Below are positions 9,870 to 16,617 of a stretch of 22,662 nucleotides of DNA, piece by piece. The translations under genes and the position numbers were made by a program. This DNA comes from a virus, in the IMG/VR virus record IMGVR_UViG_3300022538_000055, positions 1-22,662 of that record, one strand, 5' to 3'. A model generated the notes under the pieces. It was given only the letters and a program-made list of their open reading frames with translations. It had not been told where the DNA came from and did not search any database. Position 1 is the first letter of the stretch, and each line of letters starts with the position of its first letter.

Positions 9870-9888
9870 GCTTGATTAGGTTGGTAGC

Positions 9889-9922
9889 CAAGGGGGAGGG
9901 GGATTTAACCCCCTTCTCCTTG
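9889..9922 (+). terminator. Strong hairpin after capsid genes (attenuator or mRNA end)
   Basis: Arms 9889-9902 and 9909-9922 pair over 14 positions with two G-U pairs and a 6-base ATTTAA loop; five consecutive G-C pairs close the loop. No U-tract follows (the next bases are TAGACC), so it is not a classic intrinsic terminator. It may cut read-through from the strong capsid transcript or protect the 3' end of processed mRNA. The next promoter is at 10439. Confidence 0.6.
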
Positions 9923-9941
9923 TAGACCAAAGGAGGATGAT

Positions 9942-10136
9942 ATGGCAGACTTTGGAAGAGATGTAGATATTGGCTTTCCTACAGTTGTAGGAGTAGCCGA
10001 AGTTTATGCCAAGGTTGATACAGAAGTAGCTGCTATCCTAGCTGACACAGGTGAACTGCAAACAGACTGGGCAAATGGTGGAAGACTTGACCTGCTCATA
10101 GATGCCATCAAAGCTAAGACAGATACGATAACATAA
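9942..10136 (+). CDS. Small phage protein, 64 residues, unknown
   Basis: The ribosome site AAGGAGG lies a few bases before the ATG. The C-terminal half carries the pattern Asp-Thr-Gly-Glu-Leu-Gln-Thr-Asp-Trp, then Gly-Gly-Arg-Leu-Asp, then Ile-Asp-Ala-Ile-Lys-Ala-Lys-Thr-Asp. Related short helical segments recur in uncultured phage tail and fibre proteins, so a structural or chaperone role is possible, but I cannot assign one. No signal peptide or membrane segment is visible. It lies between the capsid block and the tail block, 12 bases before the SD-proximal start region of the next small gene. Confidence 0.7.
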   Translation: MADFGRDVDIGFPTVVGVAEVYAKVDTEVAAILADTGELQTDWANGGRLDLLIDAIKAKTDTIT

Positions 10137-10154
10137 GCACTGAAGGAGGTGAAC

Positions 10155-10346
10155 ATGAGCCCAATACCAGAGATTGAGAAGCTAGAGAAGGGTGCGGGAA
10201 AGTCCCAAACTCAGGCAGCTATCTCTGCTTGCATACAACGAGAAATAAATAATGGTCGAGAAAGAGACCAGGCCATTGCTATGTGTCATGAGATGGCTCG
10301 TGGCAAGACAGGAGGTACACCTGCTGCACCAAAGGAAGGTGGGTAA
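10155..10346 (+). CDS. Small soluble protein, 63 residues, unknown
   Basis: The ATG at 10155 is preferred over an in-frame GTG at 10149. AGGAGG occupies 10144-10149, so the GTG overlaps the ribosome site, while the ATG sits five bases after it. The protein has a charged N-terminus, a central helix with two cysteines (residues 26 and 44) and a Gly/Pro-rich tail. The pattern Ser-Gln-Thr-Gln-Ala-Ala-Ile-Ser then Gln-Ala-Ile-Ala-Met-Cys is like short helical segments seen in phage head-maturation proteins, but the similarity is too short to assign a function. Its stop codon shares an A with the ATG of the next gene. Confidence 0.65.
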   Translation: MSPIPEIEKLEKGAGKSQTQAAISACIQREINNGRERDQAIAMCHEMARGKTGGTPAAPKEGG

Positions 10347-10495
10347 TGGCTGCCAAGGTTACTCCCCCAAAGTGGTTTCAGGAATGGCTAGTTAATGATT
10401 TCTTCCACCTGAAGAGAGATTTATGGTGGGTTAAATGGTTGACGCTAGCTATCTTAGCTGCTATAATAATGGCAGTAGTAACAGAGCTAATATAA
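10346..10495 (+). CDS. 49-residue single-pass membrane protein
   Basis: The ATG overlaps the upstream stop (TAATG), and AAGGAAGG at 10332-10339 serves as ribosome site. The first 30 residues are soluble, Trp-rich and slightly basic; residues 31-47 are a continuous hydrophobic segment (Leu-Thr-Leu-Ala-Ile-Leu and on), and the protein ends two residues later. The positive-inside rule puts the N-terminus in the cytoplasm. It might be a holin-like or assembly-related microprotein; no family was recognised. A near-consensus promoter lies inside the coding sequence of the membrane segment, so part of the base conservation may serve transcription. Confidence 0.55.
   Translation: MAAKVTPPKWFQEWLVNDFFHLKRDLWWVKWLTLAILAAIIMAVVTELI
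10439..10467 (+). promoter_or_regulatory. Near-consensus extended -10 promoter inside the 49-residue gene
   Basis: TTGACG at 10439-10444, a 17-base spacer, then a perfect TATAAT at 10462-10467 preceded by TG at 10459-10460. Transcription would start near 10474, about 30 bases before the ATG at 10505, whose ribosome site (AAGGAGG) follows the stop of the 49-residue gene. Confidence 0.7.
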
Positions 10496-10504
10496 GGAGG
10501 AAAT

Positions 10505-11059
10505 ATGATAAAGAAAATAGAACTTAAACTACCATCAAACCTACGAACTGGGGGTAAGTTCAAAGGTGTCTTTGATATAGAAATCAAGGATAAACTTGGT
10601 AATTTGCTTTCCAAGAGTAGAGCTGAGAATATCATCACTGATGAGGGTTTGAACTCAATACTCAATGTTTATCTTCATGCTGCTACGCAGATTACAGCTT
10701 GGTACTGTGTGATATTTGAGACTGATACTACACCCGCTGCTGGTACAACCTATGCAGTGCCTGTATTCACGGAGTGGGCAGCCTATGATGAAGCTACCAG
10801 ACCTGAGTATGTTGAGGCAGAGTCAACTGCTGAGTCAACAACTAACTCAGCCAACAAAGCAGTCTTCACAGCCAATGCCACCAAGACGCTCTATGGAGCA
10901 GCCTTAGTAGGCGGTGGGTCTGCCCCTACCACTAAGAGTAATGTCGCTGGTGGTGGTACTATGCCATGTGCTGGTAAGTTCGCTGCATCTCAGCCTGTGG
11001 TTGATGATAATGTAGTAAACCTGACCTACACAGTCACAGCAGCAGATGATGCAGTCTAA
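10505..11059 (+). CDS. Virion structural protein, probably tail or fibre, 184 residues
   Basis: A protein with a basic N-terminus, then Leu-Lys-Leu-Pro-Ser, a strand-rich Gly-Lys-Phe-Lys-Gly-Val-Phe-Asp segment and an Asn-Ile-Ile-Thr-Asp-Glu-Gly-Leu-Asn motif (residues 42-50). This arrangement, a short strand followed by '(N)xxTxxGLN', opens many small phage tail and fibre-associated proteins. The rest is Thr/Ala-rich with low charge and few helices, as expected for beta-structured virion proteins. It is the first gene downstream of the promoter at 10439 and is followed by the large propeller protein. The exact role is unknown. Confidence 0.6.
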   Translation: MIKKIELKLPSNLRTGGKFKGVFDIEIKDKLGNLLSKSRAENIITDEGLNSILNVYLHAATQITAWYCVIFETDTTPAAGTTYAVPVFTEWAAYDEATRPEYVEAESTAESTTNSANKAVFTANATKTLYGAALVGGGSAPTTKSNVAGGGTMPCAGKFAASQPVVDDNVVNLTYTVTAADDAV

Positions 11060-11063
11060 TCAG

Positions 11064-11089
11064 CTAATACATAAGAATAGAGGTATTAG
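11064..11089 (+). promoter_or_regulatory. Hairpin abutting the start codon of the propeller gene
   Basis: CTAATAC at 11064-11070 pairs perfectly with GTATTAG at 11083-11089 across a 12-base loop. The right arm ends at the base before the ATG (11090), and the ribosome site (AGAGG, 11079-11083) lies in the loop and the closing pair. It could lower translation of a very large protein. The stem is A/T-rich and only 7 bp. Confidence 0.4.
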
Positions 11090-13435
11090 ATGGCTGATGT
11101 AACGATTGAGGTTGCTGCCAAGAATACTCTATGGAATATGGCAGTGAGAGGGGGTGTATTCTGGACTTCCCCTACGACTGGTTATGTTATTTATATTAAT
11201 GACTCTTCTGACCTAGTATATAGAAAGACAACTAATGGTGGAGCTGCCTGGGGTGGTGCTGTAAATATCAAGACAGGCACTATAATTAACTTTGATTCTT
11301 GGGCAGACTGGCAAACGGAAGGGGATGCTGGCACTAAAATACATATAGCCTACATAGACGCTGATGCCAATGATGTTCATTATGTGTATCTGGATACAAG
11401 TGGCGACTCAGTTGGCGGAGACGACCAGATAGAGGCTTGCCAGGGAACTGGAGCAATATACACAGTAGTGAGGTGGGATTATGTGCTGATATCCATAACT
11501 AAAACCAGGGGTGGTAATTTTGCTGTTGCTCTTCATTATCGAGACTCAGACCAAGTTCATTTTTACTCATTTTATACTTCACCAGATGCTACTACGTGGA
11601 CTAGCGAAGCATCACCCTGGGAAGCTGCTGGTGATTTTATATTACTATTTCCAGGCAACGAAGTGGATAATCAAGATGTGTGGGCTGCATTTTGGGATGG
11701 GTCTGCGAACGCAATATCGCTTAAAACCTATGATGACTCTGGAGATAGCTGGTCAGAACAAGCCTTTTCTGGACTGATGATTGACCATCCATATCATCTA
11801 CAGATGGATGGACAAGTTCGGCTGACTGATGGACACCTTATCTTTGCTGCGTGGAGTAGGTTTGATAATCTTACCTCCGATTTGATGGTTTGGGACATAA
11901 ATGGAGCAGGGAGCATTACAGCAAAGACCAACATAATTACTGATACAGCTGAGTATGCTCTGGTTTCTGTGTTTATCAATCAGGTCAATGACGATATTTA
12001 TGTTGCCTATGTTGGTGGCACAGATATGGGCAATTTCGTAAAGGCTTTTTACCAGAAGTCTGTTGATGGAGGTGCTAATTGGGGAGGACAGGAAGCACTA
12101 CAGGCTGATGCCGAGGATGATGAGAGGTGGATTAGTGCTGGTGCTATGAAGGCTGCCTGGGGTGGTAAGTTTCAACCCTTCTGGTTTAATATTGACCTTC
12201 ATGACCTATTCACAAATACCAATAATGGTATTTTAATTGAGGCTGCAGGAGAAGAAGCTTTTCAACTAAGTATTACCGATTTAATCTCAATGGGTGATAG
12301 TAGCCTCAAGAGTATGCTTGCTGGATTGTCAATAGATGATGGTTTTAAGTCAGGGGATACAAATAATCCTTTTGGAATGATAAGCAGGGCTGATGGTTTG
12401 GAGATTGGAGATAGTCATTCCATCTTAGCCAGCTTGCTAGCTAGTGATAGCTTGAAGGTAGGGGATACCCCTCTTTACAATCTTATTTGGTATCTTATCA
12501 CTACTGATGGCATAAGGCTTGGGGATTCTACTCTTGTAAACTTAATCTTACCCCTTATTGTTACCGATGGCACAAAGCTGGGTGATAGTCTCTCTCTCTT
12601 AGCTAAACTGATAATCAGTGATGGTTTAGAATTTGGGGACTCTCGCTCAGTGGAGATGCTTGCCAATTTACTTCAATCAGATGGGGTGAAGCTAGGCGAT
12701 TCTACTACATACGGAGAAGCTATTCTCTATTTAGCTATTGTAGAGGGTCTAAAGGCAGGAGATACACACCTTATTGAGATGCTAGCAGATATTCAAACAT
12801 CAGATGGTACAAAGGTAGGTGACTCTTCCCTGATAGGGATGCTCACTAGCTTGCTCTCCGCAGATGGATTAGAGGTAGGTGATAGTACCTCTAGCTTAGT
12901 TGATATATTACCAGCAGTTATTGATAGATTAAAGATAGGGGACTCTAGACTCCTTGAAGCTCTTATGTCCCTCAGTCATACTGATGGAGTTAAGCTAGGC
13001 ACAGTTGCCAATATATATATCTCACTGATTGGTAGATTACTTAGAATGTGGCTTTCCACAAAAACTTATCACAATGTTAGTATGTTTACAGAACCCTACC
13101 ATTGTGTTACAATACGGACAGGAGGAGAAGATATGATTAGAAGAGATTGGCAAAGAGGTGAAACAGTCCCAATATGGGCTGAAGTTAAACTGACTTCAAA
13201 TGGTGCTTTATATGACCCAGAGGCTATTATCCTTTACCTCTATGATGAGGCTGATGCAACTATTGTTGATGGTGAAGCTATGGTCTATGACTCCCAGGGA
13301 ATGTATGTATACTACCACCAAACAGCTATTGATGCCATACTGGGCTGGTACAGAGCTAAGGGTAAGGTTACTGATGGTTCTGGTGAGACTCTCAGAGTCA
13401 CATTAGAGAATGGTGGCTTCAATCTCCAAGTATAA
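11090..13435 (+). CDS. 781-residue virion protein: sialidase-like propeller, DGxKxGDS repeats, C-terminal cap domain
   Basis: Residues 1-380 look like a BNR/sialidase-type beta-propeller: Asp-box-like turns at Thr47-Trp54 (Asn in place of the usual Asp) and Ser324-Trp331 (Ser-x-Asp-Gly-Gly-x-x-Trp), a looser one near Tyr-Asp-Asp-Ser-Gly-Asp-Ser-Trp, and many Trp/Tyr strands. I see no complete sialidase catalytic set, so binding is more likely than hydrolysis. Residues about 392-640 are some 13 copies of a roughly 20-residue repeat. A linker with two short Tyr-x-x-Val-x-x-x-Thr units (about 656-680) leads to a 100-residue C-terminal domain. The order suggests a receptor- or surface-binding tail protein with a repeat stalk. 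The start has a weak ribosome site inside a hairpin. The last 100 residues also form a separate gene with its own signals. Confidence 0.7.
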   Translation: MADVTIEVAAKNTLWNMAVRGGVFWTSPTTGYVIYINDSSDLVYRKTTNGGAAWGGAVNIKTGTIINFDSWADWQTEGDAGTKIHIAYIDADANDVHYVYLDTSGDSVGGDDQIEACQGTGAIYTVVRWDYVLISITKTRGGNFAVALHYRDSDQVHFYSFYTSPDATTWTSEASPWEAAGDFILLFPGNEVDNQDVWAAFWDGSANAISLKTYDDSGDSWSEQAFSGLMIDHPYHLQMDGQVRLTDGHLIFAAWSRFDNLTSDLMVWDINGAGSITAKTNIITDTAEYALVSVFINQVNDDIYVAYVGGTDMGNFVKAFYQKSVDGGANWGGQEALQADAEDDERWISAGAMKAAWGGKFQPFWFNIDLHDLFTNTNNGILIEAAGEEAFQLSITDLISMGDSSLKSMLAGLSIDDGFKSGDTNNPFGMISRADGLEIGDSHSILASLLASDSLKVGDTPLYNLIWYLITTDGIRLGDSTLVNLILPLIVTDGTKLGDSLSLLAKLIISDGLEFGDSRSVEMLANLLQSDGVKLGDSTTYGEAILYLAIVEGLKAGDTHLIEMLADIQTSDGTKVGDSSLIGMLTSLLSADGLEVGDSTSSLVDILPAVIDRLKIGDSRLLEALMSLSHTDGVKLGTVANIYISLIGRLLRMWLSTKTYHNVSMFTEPYHCVTIRTGGEDMIRRDWQRGETVPIWAEVKLTSNGALYDPEAIILYLYDEADATIVDGEAMVYDSQGMYVYYHQTAIDAILGWYRAKGKVTDGSGETLRVTLENGGFNLQV
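12263..13010 (+). repeat. About 13 tandem ~20-residue DGxKxGDS protein repeats
   Basis: Within the 781-residue protein the unit Asp-Gly-Leu-Lys-x-Gly-Asp-Ser/Thr followed by 9-12 mostly hydrophobic residues recurs about 13 times. The Gly-Asp-Ser core is nearly invariant, whereas DNA copies are well diverged, so the array is old and kept at protein level. The last copy lacks the Asp-Ser. The hydrophobic spacing suits a beta-solenoid or stacked stalk. Confidence 0.85.
13085..13113 (+). promoter_or_regulatory. Internal extended -10 promoter for the nested gene
   Basis: TTTACA at 13085-13090, a 17-base spacer, then TACAAT at 13108-13113 preceded by TG at 13105-13106. Each hexamer matches consensus at five of six positions. 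The expected start point, about 13120, is only some 12 bases before the ATG at 13133, so the leader would be barely longer than its ribosome site. Confidence 0.5.
13133..13435 (+). CDS. Nested 100-residue gene, C-terminal domain of the propeller protein
   Basis: An in-frame ATG (codon 682 of the 781-residue gene) preceded by AGGAGG at 13120-13125, a ribosome site far better than that of the parent gene. A promoter-like sequence lies just upstream. The product starts Met-Ile-Arg-Arg-Asp-Trp-Gln-Arg-Gly-Glu, continues with Val-Pro-Ile-Trp-Ala-Glu-Val and ends in strands, an immunoglobulin-like layout (inference). Proteins with this Arg-Gly-Glu-x-Val-Pro-Ile-Trp opening also seem familiar to me as stand-alone small phage proteins. 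It could be made both as the C-terminus of the long protein and alone, giving extra copies of a cap or trimerising domain. Coexpression is inferred, not shown. Confidence 0.55.
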   Translation: MIRRDWQRGETVPIWAEVKLTSNGALYDPEAIILYLYDEADATIVDGEAMVYDSQGMYVYYHQTAIDAILGWYRAKGKVTDGSGETLRVTLENGGFNLQV

Positions 13436-13446
13436 TAGGAGGATAA

Positions 13447-15480
13447 GTGAGAACAGGAGCAACACAAAGTTCACCAGCTGCCCACCCAGACCAGCGTATA
13501 ACAGTTGGTGGGGATACCTATACTACCCAAGATGGAGGTAGACTCACTAGAGCCTATGAGGATGAGCAGGTTTGGGGGAGTCAATATGTTATCGAGATTG
13601 ATAATTCAGACGAATCCCTTAATTCAAAAGACTATAAGGGTTCTGAGGCTACTATCTATCATGGTTTTATTGGTGGTTCTGGCTCCAATGTGTCTCCTGT
13701 ATGGGTTCATAATCAGCAACTTATCTCCAAAGAGGGAAAACTACTTCTTCAACTGAACTGTATAGATGCTTGGGGCTTGCTATCACAGGTCAATGCTGAC
13801 CTTGCTATGGCAGCCTATAACCAAAATTGGCAGCAGTCTTCAGAGCTAGATAAACGAACTTTACCATCTGGTGAGGACATTCCTTCAGCCTTGAAGACTG
13901 CTATTACAGCCAATTATGATAAGACTATCTTTGAAATCCTTGGAGACCTCTTTGGTACTATTGGTATGACCATAACCAAAGACGATGATGATGGGATAAT
14001 TGATACTCGTAAGCCAGCTGTTAGGATATCTAACCCAGTATCAGGTGCTAGACAACTTTTTGATATGACTAAGTGTTATGCTAAGTGGAAGACTGGTGGG
14101 ACATTTGGGACTTATCAACCTAGTACTCATGCTACTGTGTACTCCTTTAATGCAGCTGACCTTATCTTTAACAATCTTGAGGATGCTGCAGTGGTGATAC
14201 CCAACCGAGTCACCTTCTATGCCCTTAACGCTGCTGGTGATGATTGGATTAGTGGGACTCCAGCTGTGGACTCAGACTCCTACACTAAGCTAGGTGTCTA
14301 TGTTGACAGGCACTACCTACTTGCTAACTTTGATATGGATGGTAGGTCTTCTACTGCTGAGCTTACTGCACTAGCAGAGGGAGCTTTGGATAAGATACAG
14401 GGTGAAAGAAGTCAGGGTATAGTGACAGCACCTATGCACTGTAGCCTTGAACTTTTCGATAAGGTAGAGATACAAGATAATATGTACAGTCCTACAAGGA
14501 CTACTACAGGCTATATCCATAGAATAATCAGGGAATATGATAGGGGAGTCTATCGGATAACCCTACAACTAGGTGGTGTCACTGGAGGATACACACCTCC
14601 TGGTGGTAATGATGCAGCTCCATTAGTTGATGTAGGTGACCAACCCTCAGTCCCAGGGATACCTATTGATTGGAAACCTGCTTATCTACCAGCAGTAATT
14701 GATATTGATTTCACTGCTGTAGATGATGATGATATATCATGGACATCAGGGTATATTAAGACAGCTGATGGTTCTGTGTTCAGTGTGGATTCTGGCTCTA
14801 AGAACTTAGCTAATGCTAATGTCTACTATGCCTACTATGATGTAGAAGCTGATACTGGCACAATAGAGTGGACACAAACATTTGGTAATACCATATCCCA
14901 TGAAAGAATACTCATTGGCTTCTTCAAGAAGGGAGTCGGTGGTGAACCAGCTCTGATAGTGATTGGCTCTCAGGGACCAGACTTATTTGTAGATGTTCTA
15001 TCTGCTATTACAGCCAACCTTGGACTTGTCAATGCTGGTGAAATAAGGATTGGCACAGGTGAACTAGGTGTTGATTTCACTGGCTGGAGAATGTGGTTAG
15101 AAGGTGGTGTAGGTAGGATAGCTGGTTACACAAGTGATGTAGTACAGTGGTATTCAGGAACTGATGGTAAGCTTTATGCTGGTGGTGGTGCTATTATGCT
15201 GGATTCTCTTTACCTTACTATTTCTGGTGCTGCCTTGAGGTTCACAGATAATGATAAAATTCTAAGAGGAGGGATTTATGCACACGCAGATGGGCTCTAT
15301 ATAGTTTCCATGTCTACCCCTTCCCCAGGTGTAGATATTATATTAGACAGTGGCTCAAATATCATTCGCCCTGCTTCTAATAATACAGATAGTTTAGGCT
15401 CTCCTACCTATCAGTTCAAAGGAGGCTACTATGCATCGAGACTCAAAATCCCAGTAGGCACAGATATGTATGATGTGTAA
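13447..15480 (+). CDS. Tail protein, hub-like N-terminus with fibre-like C-terminus, 677 residues
   Basis: GTG start with AGGAGG a few bases upstream, 11 bases after the previous stop. Residues 1-390 resemble the tail-hub/baseplate proteins of long-tailed phages: a Gly-Gly-Arg-Leu-Thr-Arg opening, Ile-Glu-Ile-Asp-Asn-Ser-Asp near residue 49, a Leu-Asn-Cys-Ile-Asp-Ala-Trp-Gly-Leu-Leu segment near 102-111, and a closing Tyr-Asp-Arg-Gly-Val-Tyr-Arg-Ile-Thr-Leu near 365. Residues about 400-677 are Gly/Asp-rich beta strands and end with Leu-Gly-Ser-Pro-Thr-Tyr-Gln-Phe and then Lys-Ile-Pro-Val-Gly-Thr, a pattern common at tail-fibre ends. It probably connects the tail tip to receptor binding. A hub-like protein without visible tube or tape-measure genes is odd. 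Confidence 0.65.
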   Translation: MRTGATQSSPAAHPDQRITVGGDTYTTQDGGRLTRAYEDEQVWGSQYVIEIDNSDESLNSKDYKGSEATIYHGFIGGSGSNVSPVWVHNQQLISKEGKLLLQLNCIDAWGLLSQVNADLAMAAYNQNWQQSSELDKRTLPSGEDIPSALKTAITANYDKTIFEILGDLFGTIGMTITKDDDDGIIDTRKPAVRISNPVSGARQLFDMTKCYAKWKTGGTFGTYQPSTHATVYSFNAADLIFNNLEDAAVVIPNRVTFYALNAAGDDWISGTPAVDSDSYTKLGVYVDRHYLLANFDMDGRSSTAELTALAEGALDKIQGERSQGIVTAPMHCSLELFDKVEIQDNMYSPTRTTTGYIHRIIREYDRGVYRITLQLGGVTGGYTPPGGNDAAPLVDVGDQPSVPGIPIDWKPAYLPAVIDIDFTAVDDDDISWTSGYIKTADGSVFSVDSGSKNLANANVYYAYYDVEADTGTIEWTQTFGNTISHERILIGFFKKGVGGEPALIVIGSQGPDLFVDVLSAITANLGLVNAGEIRIGTGELGVDFTGWRMWLEGGVGRIAGYTSDVVQWYSGTDGKLYAGGGAIMLDSLYLTISGAALRFTDNDKILRGGIYAHADGLYIVSMSTPSPGVDIILDSGSNIIRPASNNTDSLGSPTYQFKGGYYASRLKIPVGTDMYDV

Positions 15481-15489
15481 AGGACAGTA

Positions 15490-16380
15490 ATGATATTTAA
15501 CTTTACATCAAGGCATCAATTCGAGGTAAAACGCTATATAGCTAACTATGGTGATGATTGTGCAGCTACCTACAGTGCTGCTTACAATGCCAATAATGCT
15601 GATATTGTTATCAGTAATCCAACAGGCTACATTGTTATTGGGCAGAGTTATATACCTGAGAAATTCCGAATTTGTCGAGGCTTGTGCTTCTATGACCTCT
15701 CTGGTTTGGCTGGAACTGTAGAGGATGCAATACTAGCTAGTGAGGGTGCATGGGTTACCAAGGATAGTGGAATCATAGCTCAAGTTTATGATGGGACATA
15801 CATATCAACTGGAGTAGCTGGCTATGGACAAATTGGAGATTTAACCACAGTTCTTGGCTTTGGTAGTATTCCTGACTTGGGTGGAGTTGATGAATATTAT
15901 CCTTTTGAAATAGTGTTTAATTCAGCAGGGCTAACTTTCTTGGCTGGCAAAGCAGGGGGAATTGTTAAGCTTGCTTTCAAGGTGGATACTGAAGGTAGTG
16001 AAGTAGGGAACTGCCCTCTTAGTTCTGGATATGAAGAGTTTTTCCTAGATAATGAACAAGCTAGGCATAAACTTATAATAAATCTACCAAAGGGATATAT
16101 CTGGGTGGAAGGTACTCAGTTTGCCTATCTAGATTCTAGTGGGAGAAAGAGAGTAACAGAAGGTGGACTACCAGGAGGTACTGGTTTGAATCCTGGATAT
16201 CTTTGGATACAGAGTGACTACCTTTATTACATAGATTCTAGTGGAGCTAAAAGGAGAATATTAGGCTCAACAACTGGGACTTCGGGATTAACCCCAGGAT
16301 ATCTGTGGATAGAAGGTTCATATGTCCACTATACAGATGCAGATGGAGACGAGAGACGCTTTGCTGGGGGTCTAGTGTAG
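15490..16380 (+). CDS. Tail fibre / receptor-binding type protein, 296 residues, with three 34-residue repeats
   Basis: The first 195 residues are a strand-rich domain without a motif I recognise (Cys at 24, 63, 67 and 175). The C-terminal third is three repeats with a Gly-Tyr-(Ile/Leu)-Trp-(Val/Ile) core, an aromatic strand and a turn with Asp-Ser-Ser-Gly or Asp-Ala-Asp-Gly followed by basic residues. The ribosome site is modest (AAAGGA at 15479-15484). It follows the 677-residue tail protein and closes the tail block; a promoter starts just after its stop codon. The likely role is host-surface contact, but no ligand can be inferred. Confidence 0.6.
   Translation: MIFNFTSRHQFEVKRYIANYGDDCAATYSAAYNANNADIVISNPTGYIVIGQSYIPEKFRICRGLCFYDLSGLAGTVEDAILASEGAWVTKDSGIIAQVYDGTYISTGVAGYGQIGDLTTVLGFGSIPDLGGVDEYYPFEIVFNSAGLTFLAGKAGGIVKLAFKVDTEGSEVGNCPLSSGYEEFFLDNEQARHKLIINLPKGYIWVEGTQFAYLDSSGRKRVTEGGLPGGTGLNPGYLWIQSDYLYYIDSSGAKRRILGSTTGTSGLTPGYLWIEGSYVHYTDADGDERRFAGGLV
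16084..16377 (+). repeat. Three protein repeats with an exact 34-residue period
   Basis: The GGA-TAT codons that open each Gly-Tyr-x-Trp unit are at 16093, 16195 and 16297, exactly 102 bases apart. Each copy runs Gly-Tyr-x-Trp-x-x, an aromatic strand, an Asp-x-x-Gly turn, then two or three Arg/Lys. Copies differ at DNA level. Confidence 0.85.
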
Positions 16381-16382
16381 GC

Positions 16383-16411
16383 TTGACAAATACAGCAAAT
16401 GCGAGTAAAAT
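16383..16411 (+). promoter_or_regulatory. Sigma-70-type promoter for the lysis-like cassette
   Basis: TTGACA at 16383-16388, a 17-base spacer, then TAAAAT at 16406-16411. It fills the 50-base gap between the fibre gene and the small membrane protein at 16431. It shares GGCTTGACAAA and the TAAxATAAC end with the promoter at 7556, but lacks the TG of an extended -10. Confidence 0.8.
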
Positions 16412-16430
16412 AACGTAAAGGAGGTATAAT

Positions 16431-16616
16431 ATGTTTGATTTTGCAAAAGGAGCTTCAATAGTGACAGTAGGTGTTGTAACTGTACTGTCCTTTGTGCTAG
16501 TACCAGCTAGTTCTGGACTCCATGATAAACTTGTTTATGGGCTTTTAGCCCTAACAGGTATGTATGGTATCGGTGCTGGTGCTAAGTATGCTATAAATTC
16601 AATAAGAGGGAGGTAA
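16431..16616 (+). CDS. Small two-helix membrane protein, holin candidate
   Basis: 61 residues with two hydrophobic segments (about 8-28 and 34-53) joined by a short polar turn (Ser-Ser-Gly-Leu-His-Asp-Lys) and a basic C-terminal tail ending Arg-Gly-Arg. Size and two-helix topology with both ends in the cytoplasm fit class II holins, which open the inner membrane to time lysis. There is no defining sequence motif, so this is inference from topology and position. It has a strong ribosome site (AAAGGAGG) and is the first gene after a consensus promoter, with a papain-like protein gene one base downstream. Confidence 0.55.
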   Translation: MFDFAKGASIVTVGVVTVLSFVLVPASSGLHDKLVYGLLALTGMYGIGAGAKYAINSIRGR

Positions 16617-16617
16617 C

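Noticed and set aside
9902-9915. 14-base sequence GATTTAACCCCCTT shared with 19012-19025
   Set aside because: One such match is expected by chance in a window of this size, and the two hairpins pair differently.
10149-10154. GTG start for the 63-residue gene
   Set aside because: It overlaps the AGGAGG itself; the ATG at 10155 has correct spacing.
12263-13010. Repeats as a possible CRISPR array
   Set aside because: They are translated, diverged in DNA and have no constant direct repeat separated by unique spacers.
15260-15457. Two AGGAGG-plus-ATG pairs inside the 677-residue gene (ATGs at 15278 and 15431)
   Set aside because: Both ATGs are out of frame with the gene and run into stops after eight codons.
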